DNA from: Amoebophrya sp. A120
Lineage: Eukaryota; Sar; Dinophyceae; Syndiniales; Amoebophryaceae
Length of the DNA stretch: 64,000 nucleotides
Reading direction: 5' to 3'
NCBI GenBank assembly: GCA_905178155.1
Contig: CAJINV010000013.1
Span: forward strand, 238,344-302,343
Of the stretch, positions 25,401 to 35,551 are shown piece after piece (position 1 is the stretch's first letter; each line of letters opens with the position of its first letter). Position numbers and translations under genes: made by a program. Below the pieces are notes generated by a model that did no database searches, was not told the DNA's origin, and saw nothing but the letters and a program-made list of their open reading frames with translations.

Positions 25401-28400
25401 CCACCCGTCGGTGCTGCAGGTTTTGGCTTTGGTTTCGCCGGTGCTAGAAACTCTGGTCGGGAAACAGGTCCCGGGGGGAAGAGGCTCAACAAGCCCGATG
25501 AAGAACTCGCAGGAGGAACTGGTTGCTGCAAAGGAGCTGTTGTTCCAGCGTTCCCGCCCTGACCATCATTTCCTCGACCTGTTGGTGGACGACCGCTGGA
25601 GGTCCCTTTAGGTGAACCGCCGCCACCACCACCACCGCCTCCATCCCCGTTGAAGATTCTCGTCGGGACTAAAATGTTCGGCTTGTGCCCGCCGCCGAAG
25701 CCGCCAAACGGATAAGCATCACCGTCTCCTGAAGATCCCAGCTCTGCTTTCTGTTTGCTCCCCTCGCTCACGTTGCCCATATGAACTGCCAAGCCAGTAG
25801 CGCCCGCGAGGAGACAAACAGCGATGATGGTGATGATGATGGTTGAGAGCGATGAGGCCAGGAAAGCGGCGCAAGGAGATGATGCGGAAGATGTCGATGA
25901 TGAGGAGGGATCTGCTGTCATGGAATGAAATTTGTCTTCTTGAAACGGGTCCTCATTTTCGTCACGTGCAACACTTGGTGTCGTGTTTCGCTGCTCGTCC
26001 TCGTTGTCGAAAGTTTGTGTTGCAGAAGTTAGCGATGCTGTTGTGTTGTTTTCCGAAGCAAAACCTTCGGCAGCGGCTCCTTGCGCGACCTGCTGCTGTT
26101 GCGACATCAATGCCGCAGCTTTCTCAGCCTTTTCATCCATCTTCTCTTGCTCTTCCTCTGAGGATGATGCCAACTCTGGCTCGTGTTCTTCTGCTGCTTC
26201 ATTTCCAAGTCCAACCTCTCGGACGTTGACGCTTCTCATTTTCTTTTCTTCACTACCCGTCTCAAGCATTCCCTTCTCGATTTGCCCCGCCGTAGCGCCG
26301 CCGCGACCATCCTGGAAGTGTTCAAGTCCGTCCTGTCGTCGTGCCAATAGCTCCGCTTTCTCCGCGTCCGTAGCACCGAATGTCGAGTTGTAGGAATAGT
26401 TCATTTCTTGTTTCGCTAGCAGCGGTAACGACGTCTGCTCGATAAATTCTTCTTCGTGAATGTCCGACAGCCGATGGCCTTCCCATTTCGTCGCTTTTCC
26501 CTTCATGTCCTCTTCATTGACCAGATTTTTCGGCATTTTCAGCAGCTTTTGACTCTTCCGGGTCTTGGTGGTCCCTTGGCAGGGCTGCAAACTCGCATCA
26601 TTCTGCTCATTTCCCATTTCCAAATACTTCAACACCGTCTGCGCGTCCCACCGTCTTTCCCAACGCCACCGCAGTGTGACCTGCAGTAAAGACACCAGAT
26701 GGCCGAACAACTGCGCGTCTTGCTGCTCCCACCGCCGGGATTTCGAGTACAGAATCCGGACCCGGGAATCCGCCACGGCGAACTGCGCCCGCATCCCGCA
26801 CCCCTCTAAATGCTCGCACGGCGCTCGACCGTACAATAACTGGTAGAGGATGATCCCCAACGCCCAAACATCGGCAGCCGGTCGCATCTTCAAACTCGCC
26901 GATCCCTCATCCGGCTGGTAGAACGCCTCGGGCGGCATGTAGCGCGGCGTGCCGCACTGGCGATCCCGGGAGACGTGGGTGATTCCTTCATCTTTATTGA
27001 TGCCTCTCGCGAGGCCGAAATCAGAGACCTTCACGATGTTGTCCACGATGAGGAAATTCGCGGGTTTGAGATCAAAGTGGATCAACCCGAGGCTGTGAAT
27101 CGCCGCGACGCCCGCGACCATGTCGCGCCAGAGGTTGCGGATGTCGTAAATGGAGAAAATTTCGTAGTTTTTCCGGAGGAAGGAATGAAGATTGGGTATG
27201 GGAGGGGAAAGAAAGTGCTTCAGTTGCTGAACCAGTTCGAGTTGTAGTGCAGATGCGGTACAAAAATTGATAATTGAAAATTACATCCAGTTCCGCCTGC
27301 GGGTTCACTCGCATGAGAAATTAGGAGTAAGCTTCCCCCACTGCGTTTCATTCCGCATCACAAAAATACATATGATTCAAACAAACCAACACAAACAATT
27401 ACAATTCCCTCTCATACCACAGTCCGCGAATTCCAGCAAAATGTGGATCACCAGGTCTTTCGGAAAAAATTTCGCTTCCCCGATCATCTTCACTACCCGC
27501 AGCTCGTCTGCGTTGTGGCCAGCATTGCCATTGCGATTTTTATCCCGTAAAGCCCGCAGCCAGTTTACCTCCATGGCAAACGAACGCATTTGCCGCGCGT
27601 CCCGTGCGTACACGACTTTCAACGCGTATCGGGTGGCGAATAACTGAGAAGCGTTCATCTCCCTGTCGCGACCGTTGCCGCTGCTTCCAATGCCACCACT
27701 TCGCGACGCGTCACGATTGCAGCTATAATTGTTGCCACGACCACTTCCCGACGCCGTAGTACTTGAGCCTCCGTCTACCACACAAGTTCGCAAATCCACG
27801 CACTCAAACACTTCCGCGGATCCGCCCTTGCCGATCCGCTGCACAACTTCGAGCAATAAAGTCGGCTTGTTGAAGTCCACGTGATGGTTGTCAACCACCT
27901 CTTCGCCCATGCAGATGACCATGCCTGGGCCAACGCGGGCGGTGGCGGTCACGTTGATGTTTTTGCGCTGAATGAAGGCAAACGTGGAGAGTAGCGAATC
28001 GTTTTCTTGGTACGAAGTCCGGCAGTCCTCGTCGTTGAAATACTCGGGCAGGTCGCTTGGGGAGTTGAGAAAAGGGGCGCTGTGGCGCCCGTAGACGGGG
28101 ATGCTGGCCACGGAGGTGGAAAGAAGAGGCTCCGGAGATGAAAGATTCGCCACTTTATTTATTCCAGGACACACATCAGGGAGATTGTCGCTGGGTCCAC
28201 AATCATGATCCCGGGGGTCGTTGCCCATGTGGAGCTTGCCATTAGGCGAGGGAGAAGCGTCAATCTTTTCTGCGCGCCGGGGTGCAATCGGTGTGGAGTC
28301 CGGAACGACGGGGGCGTGGAGGGTTTCGGCCTTGTCGCTGCACCTCAATCCAGAGCTAGTAGTGTCGCGGGGATTTTTTCTCTTTGTTTGAAGACCATGC

Positions 28401-29575
28401 TGACCATACGCTTCTTTCTGGTGTCCGTCTTGGGCAACGGGCTCTCCTTGGGCTTCTTGCTGATTCTGGTGGAGCATTGGCTTCGCACCTCGCTGTTCTC
28501 GGTTGTATTCAGGGTCCTCAATCGTGAAACCCACTCCCTGCTTGCGGTCACCGTTTGATGTATCCACAACAGCCACCTTTGGCAGGTCCGCCTGGTAGAC
28601 AAAATCTTGGAGTCCTTGACGCTGGTCGTTCTCGACAGCATTTCGCTGATATCGTTCTTGCGGTGCCGGCGCTCCCGCTGTGCCATTTTCGCAGTCGGCA
28701 TTGCTATCGAAACTGGTTTCTCTGTTTTCCAGCCGCCCTCTGACACTGACTGTGCTGGAGTTGCGTTTTTTTTCGCGATAGGCGTCAGTAAGGCCTGCAA
28801 GGTCATTTCTCACCCTCGGAGCCGAGGAATAACAGCTCTCGGTTTCTCTGTTCGGATTGTAGCCCGTCGACGAAAAGTCGTCTCGTGTCGACGGCCGGAT
28901 ATCAACATGGCCGCGGCCGGGCCGCGCAGCGGCAGCCGCGTTCCTGCTTATCACATCGTCCTCAATCGTACTCGTCGCCGCCGGCCTCCTGGCGTCGTTT
29001 TGCTCCTGATAGTAGGAGCTTCCATGATTGCCGGCGGACAAGGTGGTGCTCACTTCTACGCCGTCGTAGGAGAAGGTCGCGTTTCGTTCACGACCGCGAG
29101 GGTCGCGTGGCACAAGAACATTTCCCCGTTCTTGTGGCAGATCGTCCTGCTCCTCCCGTGCACCTTGCCACTCGACGTAGGCAGCCTGTTCATCTCGAAC
29201 ACCTTCTCCTTGTCCTTGTTGTCCCACGCCGGCTCCTGCATGTGCATTTCTATTTCCGGTCTGTGCATGAAAAACTTTAGCCTCGAAGTCGAACGTGGTC
29301 GCAGTATGCAACGCCGACGTTGCTTGGGTGGGAACTGGGGCGACGGGTACGGGGTAGCTTGGGACATCGTGCTCTTCTTGGACGAAGCGCGCATTGTTCT
29401 TTTCGAAGCGTCTAATATTATTGCCTGGCTCTGCTAAGTCGCGGCCGGCGGCATTAGTAGCCCTACCCTGATCTGGATGGTCGTGAGGGTGAAAATTACG
29501 TCGGCCAGATGGAATCACGGGTCGTGGGGGATTGTCTTTGTGCTCAAAATGGTAGCTGTGCCGGTCGCCGCCCAT
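22467..29575 (-). CDS. Transmembrane Mps1/TTK-like protein kinase fused to FFHE/GMATE domain
   Basis: Exon 1 (about 27.4-29575) has about 570 disordered residues, then the kinase N-lobe: RIGKGGSAEVF loop, a Ser/Gly insert of about 40 residues, YALKVV with the ATP-binding Lys, and FAMEVNWL. After an intron, exon 2 (23681 to about 27.26 kb) continues with HFDLKPANFLIVD, SDFGLA and a GTPRYMPPEA activation segment. GGS in the loop, KPANFLIV and YMPPEA match Mps1/TTK kinases. Past the C-lobe the same open frame contains a membrane segment (TIIITIIAVCLLAGATGLAV, near 25.84 kb), about 600 Gly/Ser/Thr/Glu/Pro-rich residues, then the domain shared with the gene at 19.3-21.6 kb. That domain runs through exons 22980-23415 and 22467-22870, joined by GT-AG introns in phase. 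All catalytic residues are present. The ends of the intron inside the kinase domain are unclear (about 27.26-27.41 kb). A two-gene reading is unlikely because exon 2 is one uninterrupted frame. Confidence 0.75.
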
Positions 29576-32008
29576 AGGGTAAATTATCTAGAGGTCGTCG
29601 CACCACAGGAGGAGCAGTCACAGTCACTGGTTCGAGGTAATAAACAGGTGATACTGCTCCGCCTGTCGATATAGTAGTTGTCGCGCCGATATTTATTTAC
29701 AACTTGTTTTACTCGAAACAATGTAGTACCAAGAAACTCTTTATTCCGGGGAACAAGGGCCAATAATGCATGCGGCACAATCTGGACCTCATTCAGAAAG
29801 CTGCTCGTCCCTGATGCACTCTCCCACTTTTATTTGTGTCCTTCGGACCTCCACCAGGGATTACGAGCTTCTGAGGCTTTCAGAAACGTCGATAAACTTG
29901 CCCGTGCGAAAATCTTCTCTCGGGTTTGGCAGAAAAATGTCCATCCGTGTGCGTTCCACTGTGCAAAACTCCTGTCTAAAGATTAAAACTAGTCGCAGAA
30001 TTGTGTATAAAGTTCTAGTCGTGTGAAACTGAAACCGGTCGAAAGTGCTGTTACTTAGTTATCTACAAAAATATTCTTTTGCGACTCATGAAACTGGGAT
30101 ATGATAGTAACGTGCTGCCTTTGTGATTGACAATTCTCAGGAGCACTACATATGTTGACAGAAAAACTTCCAAGTGCCACCAGTCATCATACACTATACC
30201 AGAAACGTTGCCGTTCAAAGGCAGTTCCATAGAATCATCTAGGGGTATATCTATGTACTGAAAAAATGGTCGCCATATTACCGCGACTACAACTGCCCGT
30301 GCCTGAAGCGATGAAAAACGAATTTTTATCAAACGAGGAAATAAAGCGCATCACCAACAGCAGTGAGACGATGCCACGACGAGCGGCGATCTGAGACTGA
30401 CAAAACGACTTTGTCACGATTAGATTTTTATATGAGAGCGATTTCAATTTGAGTTTCGTTTGCGACAAGGAGCAGAGCATTACACCATCAAGCACTATTG
30501 AGTCGAACTGGCTTGTTCATGTGTAGTCGGTGAAAAGCAATGAATTTATTTCGATTTGCATCTACTGTGTTGAAGAAAGCCTCGCAGTAGTGCCATTTCT
30601 CTATTGTCTCAAGCGGCATTTCTACGACAGGATGAGCTGCCTCCAGCCGGTACTGCTGCACCATCTTAAAAATACTCAAGACCTTGGCTCTGATGGAATC
30701 GCACTGCCAGGTTAGCAGCCAGTTGCAATTCAGTGACACTTCTCAGTATAGCAAATGCAAGCCACAGACATAAGGTCCATTGCCCTGCATGCTGCAGAAT
30801 CGATTTTGAGGCTTGGTCAGCGAGTGCAGGGACGATATGATCGTTGGAGAACAGAAAAATCATTTATGAGCACAATGGATGATAATTATTTCTCTACCTG
30901 AAACCACCTGGGAGGGTAGTAAACAAGACCTCTAGAAGGGAGTTTTGGCATACACCAGAAGCCTCCGAATCGTATTTCCCGTCGTCTCCGCCTCTTGCGT
31001 ATTTTTCGCCAAACTAACTGCACGAGCCTCGGCTACTAGAAGTGCAACGCAACTTTCTCACTTTCGACAAAAGCGAGGTAGTCGCTCTGGAAGTTGCAAC
31101 TTTAACTCGTCAAACAGGTGCGACGCTGATAGTGCCTTGGTCGTGCTCCTCGTTCTCGTTGTTCTGGCTCTCGCACCATAAAATACCACAGTTGCTTTTC
31201 TGAAATCTCTTCCCGCTGCACTAAGGAATACTTTACTGGTGCATTTTTTTGTCATCGTGAAGGAGCGGTGAGGGAACCAAAAGTAGCGGTCCTTAGTCGA
31301 GCATCTTCCCAAGAGGACAGAGATCCTACCATAGCTAACATCCGGTGCCGCCAGATGCCTTGCAGCGTTGCAGAACAGCCAAAACAAGTCAAGCAGCATA
31401 TATTCATAAATATCTGGTGGTGCACCAACATCAACAAATCGATAAATTACAAAGATACAGTGAGTAAGAGTTGTACATTGTGTTGGATAGAAAAAACTTT
31501 CTGGGAATAATTTTTCCGGCAGTGTCGCAGGTAAAAATGTCGTCGTTACAAGGTGAGACGATGAAAACGAAGACTACTTCTTCTTCGTGAAGATAGTTGT
31601 AAGTGTTTCGGTTTCTGTTTTTGGATAAACTACTATCCGATCGTCCTTCTGCTGGTCGTGTGAAAAAGTACAGACTTCCGTTTCGCTTTCGATGCAAGTG
31701 CAACATACAATGCTTTGGTTGGACAGCTGATGACCTAACTACAACTTTTATTAGGTTCAAAATACTAAAAAAACTCCGCTTTCACGTCGTGATAAACTCA
31801 AATTGCAAATCCGTCGAAAAATGCATTTCCGGTCGTGTGAAACTAACAGGTAAAAGCTACGCCTCATATTTTTTGCTCGAACCAGATACAAGCACGGTGC
31901 TGGCATCCACCTCTTGTCGTGTGTCTACCGCTTGAGTAGTACCTTCCGTTTGGTTGTTCGCTTTATTCAATTTCTAGGTGTTTTGCTTCCGCCCGACGCT
32001 GACACCTT
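29576..32008. other. No supported gene
   Basis: Only short overlapping frames. The motif TCGTGTGAAA recurs at about 30,018, 31,655 and 31,832, but the flanks do not match. A minus frame at 30488-30739 has an EF-hand-like run (DANRNKFIAF) without the final acidic ligand, and I do not call it. Confidence 0.4.
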
Positions 32009-34200
32009 TCAGTCCCAAGAGTGGTCTCCCATCTTGACCCGCAGACGCTGTGCTATCGAGGTGTAAAGGAACTTCGAGTGGTCAAAGAAAATGTTTTTTT
32101 TGTAATTGCAAAATCAGAATTATAATGGTGCAGAAAGAACCTCGACCAAATACCGGTTTGCAGAACAATCTTCCAGCTGATCCTGCTAATCTGCATACTT
32201 CTTACAATTCCTTGTGATGCAAAGTTAATAGATGAAACTGTTCATCGCCGATATCATGCAAAATTTTGCAATACAAACTACCCCCATGACAACTTGACTC
32301 GAACTGGTCCCCGCAAAATTCCGGATAGCATCCCAGCCCTTAATCTTTCGGTCATCCAACTTGTCCACCAAATCCTGAGCCATAGACCTGAAAAGATAAA
32401 GAAGTACGTCTTGCATGTGTAGCATGACACACACTTCTGCGATCCATTTTATTCTGCATCACAAGTTTACAGTGAAACAGTTTTTTCTTGCGATAAAACT
32501 CCGAAATTATATCAAGTCGAATTCATCTCTATACCTGCTCTTGAACTCCAAAATGCCGCAGGCCGTGCCCTGGCGGTTGCGAAAGGTGCGGGCAAACGTC
32601 ACATCCATGTATCTGTCCCCGCCCACATGCTGCCTTCCCATTTCCTTCAACTAGAGTATGGAAATGAGAAATTTCTTGCTTCTCGAGCGCAGAATTTGTG
32701 AATTTGTGTTGCATAAAACCACAGTTGTAGAGAGTGAAGCTAGCGGTAGTGCCAATGTGGTTCTGCATCACAAACTCTCATTGATTCTACGATCAAGAGC
32801 TGGAAGTGTTCTTGAATCCCATATCGGTCCAGGTCATGTCGTTCGGAATTCCTTCCAACGTGATCTTGTAAGCGCCCTCCGACAACTCACCTAGAATTTC
32901 AATTTGTAATTATGCGGAGGGAAGCATAGTGGTTTAAATTTGTCCTCCTCGGAACAAACAAATTCGCGATTATCCCTCGTCATACAGATGAAAAACCTCA
33001 AGAACAATAAAAAGCACATTCGTACATAGTACCTTTGGCCCTCGAGATGCCCTTGCGGTCGCGGTCCTTCCCCCCGCTGTGCCGGCGGCCGCGGTCACGA
33101 GAGTCGTAGCGGCCCTTGCCCCTGCCGCGGTCCCGGGAGTCGTACCGGCGCTTGCCCTTGCCCTTGGAGCCCTTCTCTGCAGTGAACTGCACGGTGATCT
33201 TGTCGTCCTTGCGGAAGGGACGAGATTGATCCAGATCTTTGATAGCGTCCTGCGCACGGGTATGGAAAGGTTGAGAAAGACCAAAGTCGTTGTACTGAAC
33301 TCGCACTACAAAAAAATCAAGTCAGTCTTTTTGAAGAAAGGAATACACAATTTTTAGACTGAATACCAATACACTCTATTCCATACAAGTTGCTCCCCTG
33401 CAACACAAGTCTTTTCTATCAAAGGCTGATGAACCGCACTACTCTAGTAGTTGCAAAAATCATTCAACTTGTTGCCGTGCGAGTTCTAGTTCAGCATGAC
33501 TGTGACTCAATTTCTGTTTCGTAATCTCCACGATCGGTAAACTCGACGAAGCAAAACGGGGGGCCCTTGCGAACGTCGCTGTTCTTCATGCGCACGTCGA
33601 CGATCTGTGATATGGAGTTTTTGATATGGAAAGGAACCATGCATCTGAAATACAGTTTATCATGCACGGACTGCAATCACAGATTTTTTCCTGTTCTTGC
33701 ACCCACCATGATTTGTCTTTCGCATATTAGATGAGTTGTGAAAGTCCCAGACAAGTATCCCGCACTTCAACTTTGTCATGCGGCAGCGGGATAGCGGGCT
33801 CCTCCTTTTCTATTGCTAAAAAAGCCTTGTGTAGTCCAAAATACATCACTATACCTTTCCGAACTTGCTGAAAACGTCGCGCACGTCGTCCTCCCGCACG
33901 GATTCGGGCAAACCACCGACCCACAAAGTGGTGCCACCTATGGAATGCAAAAGCATCGCACTCGTATAAATGCATGACAAATTCCCTCAGCATGAGAAAT
34001 TAAATTTGTAGTGCGGATTTACATTGAGAACAGAATTTGTAATGCATGCCTGCGATTAGTACGAGTACGATAGTTTTGCACAGGATACCACCGTCGCCGC
34101 CACCATTGCCACCACGGGGGCGCTCGCGGGAGATAGAGCAGCGTATCAACTGCAAAAATGTCTGGGTCTGGAAGATGTCATGCAGTTTTTGCATGACACA
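32009..34200 (-). CDS. SRSF1-like SR splicing factor, two RRMs
   Basis: Eight exons. RRM1 opens with TTLWVGGLPESVREDDVRDV (33855-33933), continues IVDVRMKNSDVRKGPPFCFV (33529-33604), whose GPPFCFVEF matches RNP1 of SF2/ASF proteins, and closes with DAIKDLDQ at the start of exon 33033-33254. That exon then encodes a Lys/Arg/Gly/Asp-rich linker with YDSRDRG repeats. RRM2 starts YKITLEGIPNDMTWT (32826-32890), then LKEMGRQHV to GILEFKSR (32535-32650), MAQDLVDKLDD (32327-32387) and RLRVKMGDHSWD with TGA (32009-32047). From the first RNP motif the pieces sum to 220 codons in frame. The C-terminal RS tail is almost absent. SR proteins of this type bind exonic RNA and recruit the spliceosome in the nucleus. 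The 5' end is uncertain: a Gly/Arg-rich stretch (RERPRGGNGGGDGG) continues in frame into the MORN exon upstream. Confidence 0.8.
33255..33528 (-). other. Intron with imperfect inverted ends and CGTG direct repeat
   Basis: This 274-nt intron lies inside RRM1. Joining the exons so that the protein reads TDRAQDAIKD leaves the tetranucleotide CGTG at both junctions and no GT-AG option in frame. Both ends carry a GAACTCGCAC-like sequence in opposite orientation (near 33,485 and 33,300). This looks like an older introner-type insertion. Confidence 0.5.
33934..34087 (-). mobile_element. Introner element in SR gene
   Basis: A 154-nt insertion flanked by the 5-bp duplication GGTGG (minus strand). Its ends are inverted repeats: TATCCTGTGCAAAACTATCG at one end, and a TGCAAAAGCATCGCACTCGT complement at the other, with an ACAAATT stretch further in. 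Excision restores GGTTLWVGG of RRM1. Sliding the cut by one base inside the duplication gives a GT-AG intron. A close relative sits at 35774-35932. Confidence 0.85.
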
Positions 34201-34233
34201 AAATGTCCTTAGATTGTCACTGTTAATGTGTGT

Positions 34234-34656
34234 CTGCCCGAAGTACTTGTCCCCATCCGCAAAAGTGTGCACCCCCTCGCCGTTGAACAGATCGTCCTGG
34301 AACTGTCCCTCGAAGGTGTCTCCGTTCGCACGGGTCTCGGTCCCGTGGCCGTTCTTATTACCCGCCTTCCACTCTCCTACGTATTTCGTACCGTCCGATA
34401 AAATCTCGGCTCCTTCTCCGTCTTTCTTATCGAACGACCACTGACCTTCGTACTCCAACCTGGTGGTGTGTTGGGTTTCATCGTTCTCGAGGAAAGTCCC
34501 TACTCCGTGCTGCTTGCCGGATTGCCATTCGCCGATGTATTGCGTGTTATTCCACCGGTAGAGAATTCCCGTACCGTGTCGCAGTCCATCGAGAAACTGT
34601 CCGGTCATACCGAGAGCCGGAATCCGTTCTCTCGGTCCCTTCGTTTGGACTGACAT
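34234..34656 (-). CDS. MORN-repeat protein exon
   Basis: From a candidate ATG at 34656 the frame encodes about 140 residues with at least five MORN repeats (YIGEWQSGKQHGVG, YEGQWSFDKKDGEG, YVGEWKAGNKNGHG, FEGQFQDDLFNGEG). The stretch stops in mid-repeat at DKYFGQ. MORN repeats bind membranes or scaffold cytoskeletal and membrane complexes in alveolates. The frame stays open for about 35 more codons, containing the palindrome GTCATGCAAAAACTGCATGAC typical of introns here, and then meets the Gly/Arg-rich start of the SR protein. Either this exon belongs to a MORN-RRM fusion or it ends a separate gene; I cannot tell which. Confidence 0.6.
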
Positions 34657-35551
34657 CCATTTTTTCGGTAGTTCAAGTTTTGGAAAGGAACAAAAGTCGG
34701 TGGTGCGATCTATACACTTGTTGAAGAACAATCTTTTGTATTTCAATAGTAGTGCAGCGGTGCAACCTGTTCTTGAACAAAACTCGTTGAACGAGAATAG
34801 ATAAGTACAACACTAGGCAGGGGTATACTTGTAATTCAACACATTTTTTCAAAGAAGATGCCAACAAATTTGCCTCTCTTGGAAAAAAAGGGAATATCTT
34901 GTTGTGCACCTTGACCTTTTCTATGTCTTTGTAAGCAAGATAGATTTGTATGCAGGGGAGAAAGTCTAAATCTAAATCGCCTCTACTTACTTGTTCCTGT
35001 TGTTTCGCGGAAAACCTCAAAAAACAATCGCTCAAATCACAATTCACAAATAGATACAATACTTGTTGATGTTACCGTATGCGCCGTAACTTCCTCGTTC
35101 GTTTGCTGCTGGCCTTACGGAAAAAAAAAAACGCTCTTATGGAAATTATGAAAACGCCTGCCCCTGCAGAAAAAAAATGGCAATGTGTCTGTTCGACTCT
35201 AAGCCTGAAAAAAACTACCGACGAGATTGCGACACGCACGATGCCAGGAAGACGAAGGGGACCTGATCGCCTATATTCTCGCGATAAATAATATAACATG
35301 ACACCGATGGACCGAAACCCTGCCCGATCCAGGGAGATAAGGCATGAACATCGCGTGAACAACTGCAATGCTCTGACGCCGACACGGAATACGTGCTGTA
35401 TAGTAAGAATGCGAGTTGAAAGATGTCCGATTTCGACTTGTTGGAATCAAAAATGCAATCAACGCCAAACACGTTGACAAACACAAACAACCAGCTTATT
35501 AATTATTCGTGCGTCCACTGCTTCGAAGTTCATCAGAAACTTCGAAAAAAA
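34657..35551. other. Upstream region; no supported gene
   Basis: Minus-strand frames here (34673-35059 and 35072-35368) have no motif and are rich in rare residues. They may be introns or 5' sequence of the MORN gene. Confidence 0.4.

Noticed and set aside
30488-30739. Minus-strand frame with an EF-hand-like loop (DANRNKFIAF)
   Set aside because: The twelfth position lacks Glu/Asp, there is no second EF hand, and the flanks are noncoding in character.
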